Shown here: in pieces, positions 1 to 7,739 of the stretch
How positions within the stretch are numbered: the stretch's first letter is position 1
Layout of the letters: each line of letters opens with the position of its first letter
DNA from: Bacteroides sp. UBA939
GTDB lineage: Bacteria; Bacteroidota; Bacteroidia; Bacteroidales; Bacteroidaceae
Reading direction: 5' to 3'
NCBI RefSeq assembly: GCF_002293435.1
Contig: NZ_DBDF01000119.1
Coordinates: 1 to 20,337 of the forward strand
Length of the DNA: 20,337 nucleotides
Notes under the pieces: generated by a model
What the model was told of the DNA's origin: nothing
The model's input: the letters and a program-made list of their open reading frames with translations, nothing else
Databases searched by the model: none
Made by a program: the position numbers and the translations under genes

Positions 1-219
1 CGCTATATTATCATTCATAGTATGAACTAATTATGAACAGCTACTTAAGGTTTAGTGATTGTTTAGCAAGAGTATCACTAAACACCAATCACTGTGATAA
101 ATTCTCATTTAGTAGTAAGAATGCGGATAAGCACATAAAAAAACATCCTGCATCTCTTTCATATCTGCGGAAATCTATATTTATTTGCATATTAATCATT
201 TGCATTTCATTTTATAACT
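1..219. other. Gene-free edge with hairpins and a dispersed repeat
   Basis: No convincing coding sequence is seen here. A 9-bp perfect hairpin pairs TTTAGTGAT (51-59) with ATCACTAAA (74-82). An alternative pairing of 54-61 (AGTGATTG) with 86-93 (CAATCACT) competes with it. The segment also holds two short repeats that recur elsewhere in the window: 28-47, which matches 7737-7756 at 19 of 20 positions, and TAAATTCTCATTTA at 98-111, the inner part of the terminal repeat of the 397-bp palindrome at 5921-6317. The hairpins could end transcription of a gene upstream of the window, but no clear U-tract follows. No exact TAnnTTTG promoter box was found in front of the next gene. Confidence 0.5.
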
Positions 220-621
220 ATGAGCACATCAATCAAACGTTACCCTAATAAGGAACATAACCAGCCGACAGAACGTATTTGCCGGACATTGGATCTTCGT
301 GACAATCCAGAACTGATAGCCGAATATCGCCGCCGGCATAGTCGTGAAGCTATCTGGCCTGAGGTACCTGCCGGTATTCGTGAAGTCGGTATTCTGGAAA
401 TGGAGATTTATCTTCTGGACACCCGCTTATTCATGATAGTCGATATACCTGCCGGTCTCGACTGGGACGCAGCAATGGAACAACTCGCCAACCTGCCCCG
501 CCAACAAGAGTGGGAAGACTACATGGCCATATTCCAGCTTGTGAAACCCGGTTCCACCGCCGCCGAGAAGTGGCTACCGATGGAGCGTATCTTCCACTTG
601 TACGAGCCGGACAAAGAATAA
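220..621 (+). CDS. RhaM-family sugar mutarotase, probably acting on L-fucose
   Basis: A 133-residue cytoplasmic protein of the L-rhamnose mutarotase (RhaM, formerly DUF718) family. These enzymes interconvert the alpha and beta anomers of a deoxy-hexose so that the isomerase receives its preferred form. Visible family marks are the segment EYRRRHSREAIWPEV (residues 35-49), whose His40 aligns with the catalytic His22 of E. coli RhaM, an EIYLLD strand near residue 62, QEWEDYM at 96-102 (matching QRWWKYM in E. coli) and a terminal MERIFHL. It is longer than the E. coli enzyme (about 104 residues) because of an N-terminal extension of about 18 residues and a small C-terminal tail. The ATG at 220 is the only start that retains the first strand. 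The gene lies 29 nt before a FucP-like permease, so L-fucose is a more likely substrate than L-rhamnose, but this is inferred from context. No Shine-Dalgarno is visible, as is usual in Bacteroides. Confidence 0.88.
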   Translation: MSTSIKRYPNKEHNQPTERICRTLDLRDNPELIAEYRRRHSREAIWPEVPAGIREVGILEMEIYLLDTRLFMIVDIPAGLDWDAAMEQLANLPRQQEWEDYMAIFQLVKPGSTAAEKWLPMERIFHLYEPDKE

Positions 622-650
622 CAAATACATGAAGAATATACAAAAGAACA

Positions 651-1994
651 ATGAATATCATGAAAAAGAACACTAAAAAGAACAGCATTATCAGCAAAGA
701 CGGAGTCAGTTACCTTATTCCATTCATCCTTATCACCAGTTGCTTTGCCTTGTGGGGCTTTGCCAACGATATCACGAACCCGATGGTGAAAGCCTTTTCC
801 AAGATTTTCCGTATGAGTGTTACGGACGGTGCACTGGTGCAGGTGGCATTCTATGGCGGTTACTTCGCTATGGCATTTCCGGCAGCTATATTTATCCGCA
901 AATACTCTTACAAGGCAGGCGTATTGTTGGGATTGGGACTGTATGCCATAGGTGCGTTCCTGTTCTATCCGGCTATGTTGACGGGGAATTACTATCCTTT
1001 CCTGATTGCGTATTTCATCCTGACGTGCGGTCTGTCGTTCCTGGAAACGAGCTGTAATCCTTATATCCTCTCTATGGGAGACGAGGCTACCTCCACCCGC
1101 CGCCTGAACCTGGCGCAGTCCTTTAATCCTATGGGTTCCTTACTGGGCATGTATGTGGCGATGAACTTTATACAGAACCGCCTGAATCCAATGGATACCG
1201 CGGAACGCAGCCAACTTTCGGACGCTGAGTTTATTGCTGTGCGCGACTCCGACTTGATGACACTGATTGCTCCTTATCTTATAATCGGACTTGTTATCAC
1301 CGTGATGCTGATACTTATTTATGCTGTGAAAATGCCGAAGAATGGCGACCAATCCCACAGCATTAACTTCCTGCCCACGCTGAAGCGCATATTCAGTATC
1401 CGTCATTATCGCGAAGGAGTGATCGCGCAATTCTTTTATGTAGGGGCGCAGATTATGTGCTGGACATTCGTTATTCAGTATGGCACGCGCCTGTTCATGT
1501 CTCAGGGTATGGGCGAGAAGGCTGCGGAGGTACTTTCGCAACAATATAATATTGTGGCGATGATTATTTTCTGTGCCAGCCGTTTTATATGTACGTTCAT
1601 TCTGCGTTACCTCAGTCCGGGGTTGTTGCTGAAAGTATTGGCAATTGCGGCTTGCTTCTTCACAGCCGGCGTAATAGGATTCCAGAACATCTACGGAATG
1701 TATTGCCTGGTAGGAGTATCTGCCTGCATGTCTTTAATGTTCCCGACGATTTACGGTATAGCTTTGCAAGGACTGGGCGATGATGCCAAGTTTGGTGCTG
1801 CCGGACTTATTATGGCTATCTTGGGCGGTTCGGTATTGCCACCGGTTCAAGCCGGTATTATTGACTGTAATACATTGCTTGGTATGCCGGCGGTGAACCT
1901 GTCGTTTATCCTTCCGCTCATTTGCTTCGTGGTAATTGTAATCTACGGACACCGGTCGTACAGCAGGGAAAAGATACAGAAGATGCAACCGTAG
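651..1994 (+). CDS. fucP: L-fucose:H+ symporter-type MFS permease (FucP-like)
   Basis: A 447-residue inner-membrane transporter of the major facilitator superfamily, FucP/GluP (FGHS) branch, with about 12 hydrophobic segments. It closely parallels E. coli FucP: GALVQVAFYGGYFAMAFPA (60-78), KYSYKAGVLLGLGLYAIGA (84-102), LSFLETSCNP (128-137), RLNLAQSFNPMGS (151-163) and QFFYVGAQIMCW (260-271). By ungapped eye alignment Glu132 equals E. coli Glu135, one of two residues reported as important for proton coupling. The other, E. coli Asp46, falls on Asn43 here, with an Asp three positions earlier (Asp40). The substrate is probably L-fucose, but related members carry glucose or galactose, so specificity is moderately sure. 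The start could be Met1 (651) or Met4 (660). It is co-directional with the mutarotase 29 nt upstream, and a strong terminator follows at 2070-2118. Confidence 0.88.
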   Translation: MNIMKKNTKKNSIISKDGVSYLIPFILITSCFALWGFANDITNPMVKAFSKIFRMSVTDGALVQVAFYGGYFAMAFPAAIFIRKYSYKAGVLLGLGLYAIGAFLFYPAMLTGNYYPFLIAYFILTCGLSFLETSCNPYILSMGDEATSTRRLNLAQSFNPMGSLLGMYVAMNFIQNRLNPMDTAERSQLSDAEFIAVRDSDLMTLIAPYLIIGLVITVMLILIYAVKMPKNGDQSHSINFLPTLKRIFSIRHYREGVIAQFFYVGAQIMCWTFVIQYGTRLFMSQGMGEKAAEVLSQQYNIVAMIIFCASRFICTFILRYLSPGLLLKVLAIAACFFTAGVIGFQNIYGMYCLVGVSACMSLMFPTIYGIALQGLGDDAKFGAAGLIMAILGGSVLPPVQAGIIDCNTLLGMPAVNLSFILPLICFVVIVIYGHRSYSREKIQKMQP

Positions 1995-2069
1995 CCTGAG
2001 ATACATCTGCATTGCTCATATTATAGGAGTTAAAGATACGACAAACACACCATTGAATTAGCAATATGT

Positions 2070-2118
2070 AACGTCTTAGCTGTCTCTATTAGTAAAAAGA
2101 TAGCTAAGACGTTTTTTT
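2070..2118 (+). terminator. Rho-independent terminator after the mutarotase-permease pair
   Basis: AACGTCTTAGCT (2070-2081) pairs with AGCTAAGACGT (2102-2112, the complement running into the T-run), giving an 11-12 bp stem with a loop of about 20 nt, followed at once by seven T (2112-2118). It lies 75 nt after the permease stop codon, on the strand and in the place expected for an operon terminator. Confidence 0.85.
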
Positions 2119-2246
2119 GCTGACACGTCTTTCTGCAAAAGAAGGAGAAATAGAAGCTACAGATACGAAGTTTTGAATATATATACGGATATTCCGTATA
2201 AATCGCAGTCGATATACAGAAGTTATGCAATAACTATTTGCTTCCT

Positions 2247-2370
2247 GTGCGAACCACATATATATTGTGCGCGTACGGCATATATCCCGTGCGTATGTAT
2301 CACTTGTGTTGTTTGCGCAGGAAGCAAGTGTTACATACGAACCGTATATATCCCTTGCGAAAACCGCATA
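2247..2370. repeat. Degenerate ~22-nt tandem repeat array
   Basis: About six diverged units start at roughly 2247, 2267, 2289, 2313, 2335 and 2355. Each opens with a (g/t)TGCG-like word (ATACG in unit 5), and several contain CATATAT or GTATATATCCC. Unit lengths are 20, 22, 24, 22 and 20 nt. The clearest copies are GTGCGCGTACGGCATATATC (from 2267) and ATACGAACCGTATATATCCC (2335-2354). It lies between the permease terminator and the hybrid-kinase promoter. No function is evident. Confidence 0.5.
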
Positions 2371-2616
2371 AGTCCGACGAGAATAAACCGTTAAAAAACT
2401 CTTCGGAAGAGGATTCCGCAATTTTTTTAGAGATGTACGTATTTCGATATCGCACTATCTGTCAGCAAGATACGGATTTTCACTTCCGTATTTCCAACCG
2501 CCCCTGTCTTCGGACGGAAATATCGCATTCTAAAGCATACAGAAAATACAAAATGACATTCTGACAGCTACGATTGCTGTTATGCTTATCCGCATACTTA
2601 TTACCAAATAACTTAT

Positions 2617-2637
2617 TCAGCGAAGCTAATAGAGATA
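2617..2637. repeat. 21-nt repeat shared with the 397-bp palindrome
   Basis: The 21 nt at 2617-2637 (core GCGAAGCTAATAGAGATA) are the exact reverse complement of 6164-6184 in the centre of the palindromic element. Flanking words such as AATCCGCATA/ATCCGCATA are loosely shared. This suggests a decayed relative or fragment of that element upstream of the hybrid kinase. Confidence 0.6.
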
Positions 2638-2716
2638 CTACTATTAATCACCCTAAACTATGGATGATACCCAAAAGCATTTTTTAAGAATTTCCTGATT
2701 TTTAGTTATCATATAA

Positions 2717-2747
2717 TTGTTTTTTCCGCTCATTTCACCTATTTTTG
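2717..2747 (+). promoter_or_regulatory. Bacteroides-type promoter of the hybrid kinase
   Basis: TATTTTTG at 2740-2747 is a perfect match to the Bacteroides -7 consensus TAnnTTTG, and TTG at 2717-2719 lies 20 nt upstream as the -33 element. Transcription would start near 2755 and leave a leader of about 37 nt before the ATG at 2792. This was assigned by eye. Confidence 0.6.
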
Positions 2748-2791
2748 CTCCGCAAAGGGTTTTAGTAATATATACTATATAATTTATACTA

Positions 2792-5700
2792 ATGAAAAAA
2801 CTATTTATATTATTCTTTCTATTTCTTTTATCTATAAATAATGTTTTTGCGCAAAAGGAAGTTATAGATGAAAAAGAATATATTCTATGTATTGACTCAT
2901 ATACAGACTCCTCTCCGTGGAGTTCTATGGTGATTTCCGGAATAACGGAATATCTGCGGGTAGACCCTAACAGTACCCTCTACGCAGAGCACATGAATAT
3001 GTTGCTGATTGATAGTGAAGAAATTCTGGAAGAGTTCAAGGACAATCTCTTTAGTAAATACGCGGAACATGCTCCTCACATGTTAGTCTTATTGGGAAAC
3101 TCTGCACTGTTGTTGCGAGACGAGTATAGAAAAGTCTGGGGAGATATTCCTATTATACTCTGTACGCAAGACAATTATGTAGGCCCACGGGAAGTCTATA
3201 TCCAAAAGTCAGCTATTAAGCCTGCCGATCGGATTCCTCTTTCCGAACTGGTCGACCCTTATAACATGGTTTATCTATATGCCGACTTTTATCTGAAAGA
3301 GAATATCCAGTTAATGCGTCAGATGCTTCCGGATATGAAAAAGTTGATTTATATCGGCGACGAACGGCAAATCAACAAGGAAATAGATGCTCTTATAAAA
3401 GAAGAATTGGAAAAAAACTATCCGGATCTCCAATACCAGCTATTGTCTTCCGGCAATATAACCACAAATCAGTTACTGGATTCATTATATTATGTCAATA
3501 CCCAAACAACAGGAGTATTATTCGGTTCATGGTTCTACAAATACCCCTTTGCCGGTAACACTTTAATATCTGCTAACTCCCATAAAGTCATCACCACCGC
3601 TTCTACTCCCATGTTTGCTCTTGATTTTATAAATTTAGAGAGCGAGGAAGAAAGCGTGGTAGGCGGATACGGATATGAACAAAAGCGTTACAATGAAAGG
3701 TTGATTCAAGTCATTGCGGATATATTTGAAGGTAAACAGGCGCGTTATATCCCATGCTATATCCCTATGGACGGAAAGCCCATCATAAACTATGAAGTAC
3801 TGATTAAAAAAGAACTTTCCCCATCCCTTTGTCCAGAAGGAACATACTTCTTGAATAAGCCTCCCACATTTCTTGAAAAATACCGGTACTTTATCATAGG
3901 TACTCTTATAGCCATCCTGCTGCTAACCTCGTTCTTTCTCTATCGCATTCGCAATTTACATGCATTGAGGGAGGCGCAACAAAAAGAGATAGACATGATA
4001 AACAGCTACAAAACGCTGGTGAACAACATGCCCATGCTCTATCTGAGGGAAGAATTGGTAATGGATAACGACGGCAATCCTGTTGACTTGATTGTCCGCA
4101 ATGTAAATTCGGAGTTTGAGAAGAACTTCTATCGCAGAGAAGATATTATCGGTAAAAAGAGCAGTGATGTTTTCCCGGAATCTACGCCGGACTTCATGAA
4201 CTTCATCAAGATAGCAGTGTCTGAGAACAGAGCTATAATATTCCCTTATTACTTCAAGTCCATTAATACCTTCTATGATGTAGTACTCAAAAATACGAAT
4301 CATGACAACATGATTGATATTTTTCTTTTGAACAGTACGGAACTACACAAAGCCCAGCAAAAACTGAGTGCTACCAACAATAAGCTCACAATGACTCTTG
4401 AAGTAGCCAATATCGTTCCCTGGAAGTGGGATTTGCAGAACAAGACCATTCTGTGTGACGTCAATAAGTTGGTTGAGTTAAGTGTACACGGTAGAAACGT
4501 AGAAGAGACCCAGTTGGCTGTACCCGAGTCGGCATACTTCTCCAAGATATTCAAAGAAGACCGCATACGGGTGGAACAGGCATATCAGGATTTGATAGAA
4601 GGGCGAGCCGAAAAAGTGAAAGAAGAATATCGCATAGTCAACGTACAACGAAATAACCAGTGCAAAATAGATTGGGTAGAAGCGCGCGCCGTTGTTGAAA
4701 CCCGCGACGAAGACGGGAAACCCTTAACATTGGTGGGGTCATCCCTGCTTATCACCAACCGGAAGAAGATGGAGCAGGAACTGACCACAGCCAAAGACCG
4801 GGCGGAAGAATCCAACAGATTGAAATCAGCTTTCCTGGCTAATATGAGTCACGAAATCCGTACTCCGTTGAATGCTATCGTGGGATTTTCGGGCATACTG
4901 GCATCTATCGAAGAAGAACAGGAGAAGCAGGAATACGTCAATATCATTGAGAACAACAATACTCTATTGCTGCAATTAGTCAGCGATATCCTTGATTTAT
5001 CGAAGATTGAAGCGGGGACTTTGGATTTCCAATACTCCAATGTGGAACTGAATGAATTTATAAAAGGATTGGAATCTAACTTCCAATTGAGATTAAAGTC
5101 GAATGTAGTGAAGCTGGAGGTCGTAACCCCCTCAGAACCATGTATAGCATATACGGAGAAGAACAGATTATCCCAATTATTTATCAACCTGGTGAATAAT
5201 GCCATTAAGTTTACTGAAGAAGGAAGTATTCGTTTTGGCTACGAATTGAGGGGAGAGAATTTGTATTTCTATGTATCAGATACCGGATGCGGTATTCCCA
5301 AGGATAAGCAAAAGGACATCTTCAACCGTTTTGTGAAGCTGAATACTTTTGTACAGGGAACAGGATTAGGCCTTTCAATCTGCAAAACGCTAATAGACCA
5401 CATGGATGGCAAAATCGGAGTTGAATCGGAGGAAGGAAAAGGTTCCACGTTCTGGTTCACACTTCCCTACAAAACGGCGATGGAAGCGGATGTAGTGAAA
5501 GTACCGGAGTATGTGCCACCTATCGTAGTTAATAAGGACAAGTTGACGATTCTTATTGCGGAGGATAATGAAAGTAATTACAAGCTGTTTGAATCTATCC
5601 TAAGGTCTGATTATCATCTGGTACATGCCTGGGATGGTATGGAAGCCGTAGAATTGTTCAAGGAATACAGTCCGCAAATCATTTTGATGGATATCAATAT

Positions 5701-5911
5701 GCCTGTTATGGATGGTTATGAAGCTACCCGGAAAATCCGCAATCTCTCAAATAAGGTTCCTATCATCGCTGTTACAGCCTTTGCCTATGCTTCGGACGAG
5801 CAGAAGGTTATGGCAAGCGGTTTCGATGGTTATATGCCAAAGCCTATTAACGCGAAACAGCTGAAGGCGCAGTTAACGGATATTATGCAGAAGCGTATTA
5901 TATTGTTATAA
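2792..5911 (+). CDS. Hybrid sensor histidine kinase with periplasmic substrate-binding-like sensor, PAS-type linkers and receiver
   Basis: A 1039-residue membrane sensor kinase. Domains in order: signal peptide 1-20 (cleavage likely before Gln21); periplasmic region about 22-363 resembling ABC substrate-binding proteins of the type often fused to Bacteroides kinases; transmembrane segment 366-385; two PAS-like regions about 402-520 and 530-660; HisKA with MSHEIRTP (phospho-acceptor His687); HATPase_c with N-box FINLVNNAIKF (Asn803), DTGCGIP (Asp830) and GTGLGLS (856-862); and a C-terminal receiver about 919-1035 with Glu924/Asp925, phospho-acceptor Asp967, Thr995 and Lys1017. All catalytic residues look intact. 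No DNA-binding domain follows the receiver, unlike the one-piece hybrid systems with a C-terminal AraC domain, and no response regulator gene is adjacent. The output must therefore be a phosphotransfer protein or regulator encoded elsewhere. It precedes the exporter operon on the same strand, but a 397-bp palindrome separates them. The ligand is unknown. Confidence 0.92.
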   Translation: MKKLFILFFLFLLSINNVFAQKEVIDEKEYILCIDSYTDSSPWSSMVISGITEYLRVDPNSTLYAEHMNMLLIDSEEILEEFKDNLFSKYAEHAPHMLVLLGNSALLLRDEYRKVWGDIPIILCTQDNYVGPREVYIQKSAIKPADRIPLSELVDPYNMVYLYADFYLKENIQLMRQMLPDMKKLIYIGDERQINKEIDALIKEELEKNYPDLQYQLLSSGNITTNQLLDSLYYVNTQTTGVLFGSWFYKYPFAGNTLISANSHKVITTASTPMFALDFINLESEEESVVGGYGYEQKRYNERLIQVIADIFEGKQARYIPCYIPMDGKPIINYEVLIKKELSPSLCPEGTYFLNKPPTFLEKYRYFIIGTLIAILLLTSFFLYRIRNLHALREAQQKEIDMINSYKTLVNNMPMLYLREELVMDNDGNPVDLIVRNVNSEFEKNFYRREDIIGKKSSDVFPESTPDFMNFIKIAVSENRAIIFPYYFKSINTFYDVVLKNTNHDNMIDIFLLNSTELHKAQQKLSATNNKLTMTLEVANIVPWKWDLQNKTILCDVNKLVELSVHGRNVEETQLAVPESAYFSKIFKEDRIRVEQAYQDLIEGRAEKVKEEYRIVNVQRNNQCKIDWVEARAVVETRDEDGKPLTLVGSSLLITNRKKMEQELTTAKDRAEESNRLKSAFLANMSHEIRTPLNAIVGFSGILASIEEEQEKQEYVNIIENNNTLLLQLVSDILDLSKIEAGTLDFQYSNVELNEFIKGLESNFQLRLKSNVVKLEVVTPSEPCIAYTEKNRLSQLFINLVNNAIKFTEEGSIRFGYELRGENLYFYVSDTGCGIPKDKQKDIFNRFVKLNTFVQGTGLGLSICKTLIDHMDGKIGVESEEGKGSTFWFTLPYKTAMEADVVKVPEYVPPIVVNKDKLTILIAEDNESNYKLFESILRSDYHLVHAWDGMEAVELFKEYSPQIILMDINMPVMDGYEATRKIRNLSNKVPIIAVTAFAYASDEQKVMASGFDGYMPKPINAKQLKAQLTDIMQKRIILL

Positions 5912-5920
5912 GTATCCCGT

Positions 5921-6317
5921 CACAATTAGTTTGTAATATAAATGAGAATTTATGCTTGAACACAGAGTCACAGAGACACAGAGAGGGCGACTACGTCGCA
6001 GAGAAAAAACTCTGTGCCTCTGTGTTCTATAAAAGAAAAGAACTCTGTGCTTCTATGTTCAAGGCAGTGCTAACCTGCATTATTCATAAGTGTCTTGTCA
6101 TAAATGAGAATTTAGGTGGAAATGGGTACGCGGACGACACGGAATAAGCGGACGAACGCGGACTATCTCTATTAGCTTCGCTGACAGAGATACTCTTGTT
6201 AATCCGCATACCGCTAAATTATTATTTAAGAAAAAAAACCGCGTTCGTCCGTTTAATCCGTGTCGTCCGCGTATCCATTCTTCGCTAAATTCTCATTTAT
6301 ATTACAAACTAATTGTG
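5921..6317. mobile_element. 397-bp nested palindromic element with perfect 32-bp terminal inverted repeats (MITE-like)
   Basis: The left end 5921-5952 and right end 6286-6317 are perfect reverse complements over 32 bp, and pairing extends three more bases outward with one mismatch. Nested inside are an arm pair 6125-6161 / 6239-6276 (37 and 38 nt, nearly perfect), and a GAACACAGAG...CACAGAG segment (5958-5975) that pairs with 6010-6027 at 17 of 18 positions and again, less well, with 6042-6060. There is also a small GCGAC/GTCGC hairpin at 5987-5999, and a third direct copy of the inner terminal motif at 6100-6114. No transposase or credible ORF lies inside, and no clear target-site duplication is visible. 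The element fills nearly the whole gap between the hybrid kinase and the TolC-like gene, and its right end stops 34 nt before that gene's ATG. It could act as a terminator, an RNA processing site or a non-autonomous mobile element. Confidence 0.75.
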
Positions 6318-6350
6318 GCGAAGTACTTAAAAACAGCTAAAAGAACAGAT

Positions 6351-7739
6351 ATGAATATGAAGCGAACTACTCTTTCTTTTATTCTCCTGCTTGCTTTCAC
6401 ATTGGCGCATGCCCAGCTTACTCTGGAGTTCTGCAGGCAAAAGACACAGGATAACTATCCGCTGATGCGGCAATACAACCTGATAGAGAAAGCACGGGAG
6501 TACAATCTCGAAAACGCCGGAAAGGGATATCTGCCGCAATTCACTCTCTCAGGCAAGGCAACCTATCAGAGTGACGTAACCAAACTTCCGGTGGACATAC
6601 CGGGCATGGATATAAAAGGTATGCCCAAAGACCAATATCAGATTATGCTCGAAGTTTCGCAAAGTCTCTATGACGGCGGAGACATCCACTCGAAGAAGCA
6701 ATTGATACGGGCTACCTCGGAAGCAGATCGTGAGAAACAACATACGGATATGTACGCACTGAATGAACAAGTGAACCAAGTTTACTTCAGCATCCTGCTG
6801 CTGGACGAACAGCTAAACCAAAACCGGCTTCTGCAAGAAGATTTGGAGCGCACCCACAAACAGATTTCCAATTACATGGCAAACGGTATCGCTAATCAGA
6901 GCGATTTGGATGCCGTGAGCGTAGAGATACTGAATACACGCCAGAAACGTATAGAACTGGAATCTTTACGGCAGGCGTATATAAATATGCTTTCTATATT
7001 TATAGGTGAAACGATTACTCCCGGAACCACATTGCAGGAACCCGCGTACAATCCCATATCCTCAGAGGGATACTTAATCTCCTCACACTACTATCCTGTC
7101 TCCTCAGACAGTCTTCATATCCTCCCGGATGACTCCCTCATCTCTCCGGATAACTCCTCTATATCCCCGCACAACTTGGCTCCTTCGGAATCTCTTCCGA
7201 ACAACCGTCCCGAACTCCGCTGGTTCGACGCCCGGAGCGAGCAACTGAATGTACAGGAGTCCGCACTGAACGCACGCATACGTCCCCGCCTCGGGTTGTT
7301 TGTACAGGGAGCTTACGGCAATCCGGGATTGAATATGCTGAAAGGTAATTTCACTACATACTATATAGCCGGCGTTCGCATGTCATGGAACTTCGGCAGC
7401 CTGTACACTTTGCGCAATGACCGCAAACTGATAGACAACAACCGCCGGCAATTAGACACCAGCCGTAGTGTATTCCTGTTCAACACCCATTTGCAATCTA
7501 CCCAACAGAACGCAGCCATACTTTCCATGCGCAGACAGATGGCGGATGATGATGAAATAATCCGCCTGCGGGTCAATATCCGTAAAGCGGCCGAAGCGAA
7601 AGTAGCAAACGGTACACTGACCGTGACTGACATGCTCCGTGAGATTACTGCCGAGAACATGGCGCGCCAAACCAAAGCATTGCACTACGTACAACTGCTG
7701 ATGAATATCTGGCAGTTAAAGCATACATTGAATAATTAA
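6351..7739 (+). CDS. TolC-like outer membrane efflux protein with a heptapeptide-repeat insert
   Basis: A 462-residue outer-membrane channel of the TolC/OEP family, the exit duct for the ABC exporter encoded downstream. It has a signal peptide (MNMKRTTLSFILLLAFTLAHA, cleavage before Gln22), a first OEP repeat about 25-220 with QSLYDGGDIHSKKQL (104-118) and YMANGIANQSDLDAVSVEIL (175-194), and a second repeat about 287-460 with ALNARIRPRLGLFVQGAYG (305-323), VRMSWNFGS (342-350) and VANGTLTVTDMLREI (418-432). Between them lies a Ser/Pro/Asp-rich insert (232-285) with six exact 7-residue repeats. Starts at 6351 or 6357 both give the signal peptide. A GTG at 6315 would add 12 residues encoded by the end of the palindromic element and would spoil the signal peptide, so it is not used. 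It is the first gene of the exporter operon, and no exact promoter box was found upstream. Its stop codon lies inside a short dispersed repeat. Confidence 0.9.
   Translation: MNMKRTTLSFILLLAFTLAHAQLTLEFCRQKTQDNYPLMRQYNLIEKAREYNLENAGKGYLPQFTLSGKATYQSDVTKLPVDIPGMDIKGMPKDQYQIMLEVSQSLYDGGDIHSKKQLIRATSEADREKQHTDMYALNEQVNQVYFSILLLDEQLNQNRLLQEDLERTHKQISNYMANGIANQSDLDAVSVEILNTRQKRIELESLRQAYINMLSIFIGETITPGTTLQEPAYNPISSEGYLISSHYYPVSSDSLHILPDDSLISPDNSSISPHNLAPSESLPNNRPELRWFDARSEQLNVQESALNARIRPRLGLFVQGAYGNPGLNMLKGNFTTYYIAGVRMSWNFGSLYTLRNDRKLIDNNRRQLDTSRSVFLFNTHLQSTQQNAAILSMRRQMADDDEIIRLRVNIRKAAEAKVANGTLTVTDMLREITAENMARQTKALHYVQLLMNIWQLKHTLNN
7056..7181 (+). repeat. Six in-frame 21-nt tandem repeats coding for heptapeptides
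   Basis: The DNA encodes ISSEGYL, ISSHYYP, VSSDSLH, ILPDDSL, ISPDNSS and ISPHNLA in succession (residues 236-277 of the TolC-like protein), exactly six units of 7 codons. The nucleotide units share an ATCTCCTCA-like, pyrimidine-rich core. The array sits between the two OEP repeats. Confidence 0.8.

Larger units (their letters stand above)
2119..2716. other. About 600-bp gene-free stretch with repeats
   Basis: No coding sequence is credible here: the short open frames on both strands are made of repeats and lack family character. Contents: a perfect 17-nt palindrome at 2183-2199 (ATACGGATATTCCGTAT); the degenerate ~22-nt tandem array at 2247-2370; an inverted pair GCTTCCTG (2240-2247) / CAGGAAGC (2318-2325) enclosing part of that array; a small hairpin around 2470-2490 (ATACGGA...TCCGTAT); and a 21-nt repeat at 2617-2637 shared in inverted orientation with 6164-6184. 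The sequence is AT-rich with an unusual density of CG-TA palindromic words. Confidence 0.55.

Noticed and set aside
33..248. 71-codon plus-strand open frame before the mutarotase
   Set aside because: It is composed of the hairpin and dispersed-repeat region, overlaps the mutarotase start, has no family character and no promoter or ribosome site.
2030..2564. Several short open frames on both strands in the gap after the permease
   Set aside because: They translate the terminator and the ~22-nt repeat array, giving low-complexity Cys/Tyr/Ile-rich peptides with no homology signal.
5956..6147. 63-codon open frame inside the palindromic element
   Set aside because: It is read through inverted-repeat arms (CACAGAG and GCGGACGA words); the peptide has no recognisable features.
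5912..6317. The palindrome as a simple terminator of the hybrid kinase gene
   Set aside because: No stem is followed directly by a T-run on the plus strand, and the size and nesting far exceed a terminator, though it may still reduce read-through.
6315..6350. Upstream GTG start for the TolC-like protein
   Set aside because: It lies in the terminal repeat of the palindrome and adds a charged 12-residue prefix that would disrupt an otherwise standard signal peptide.
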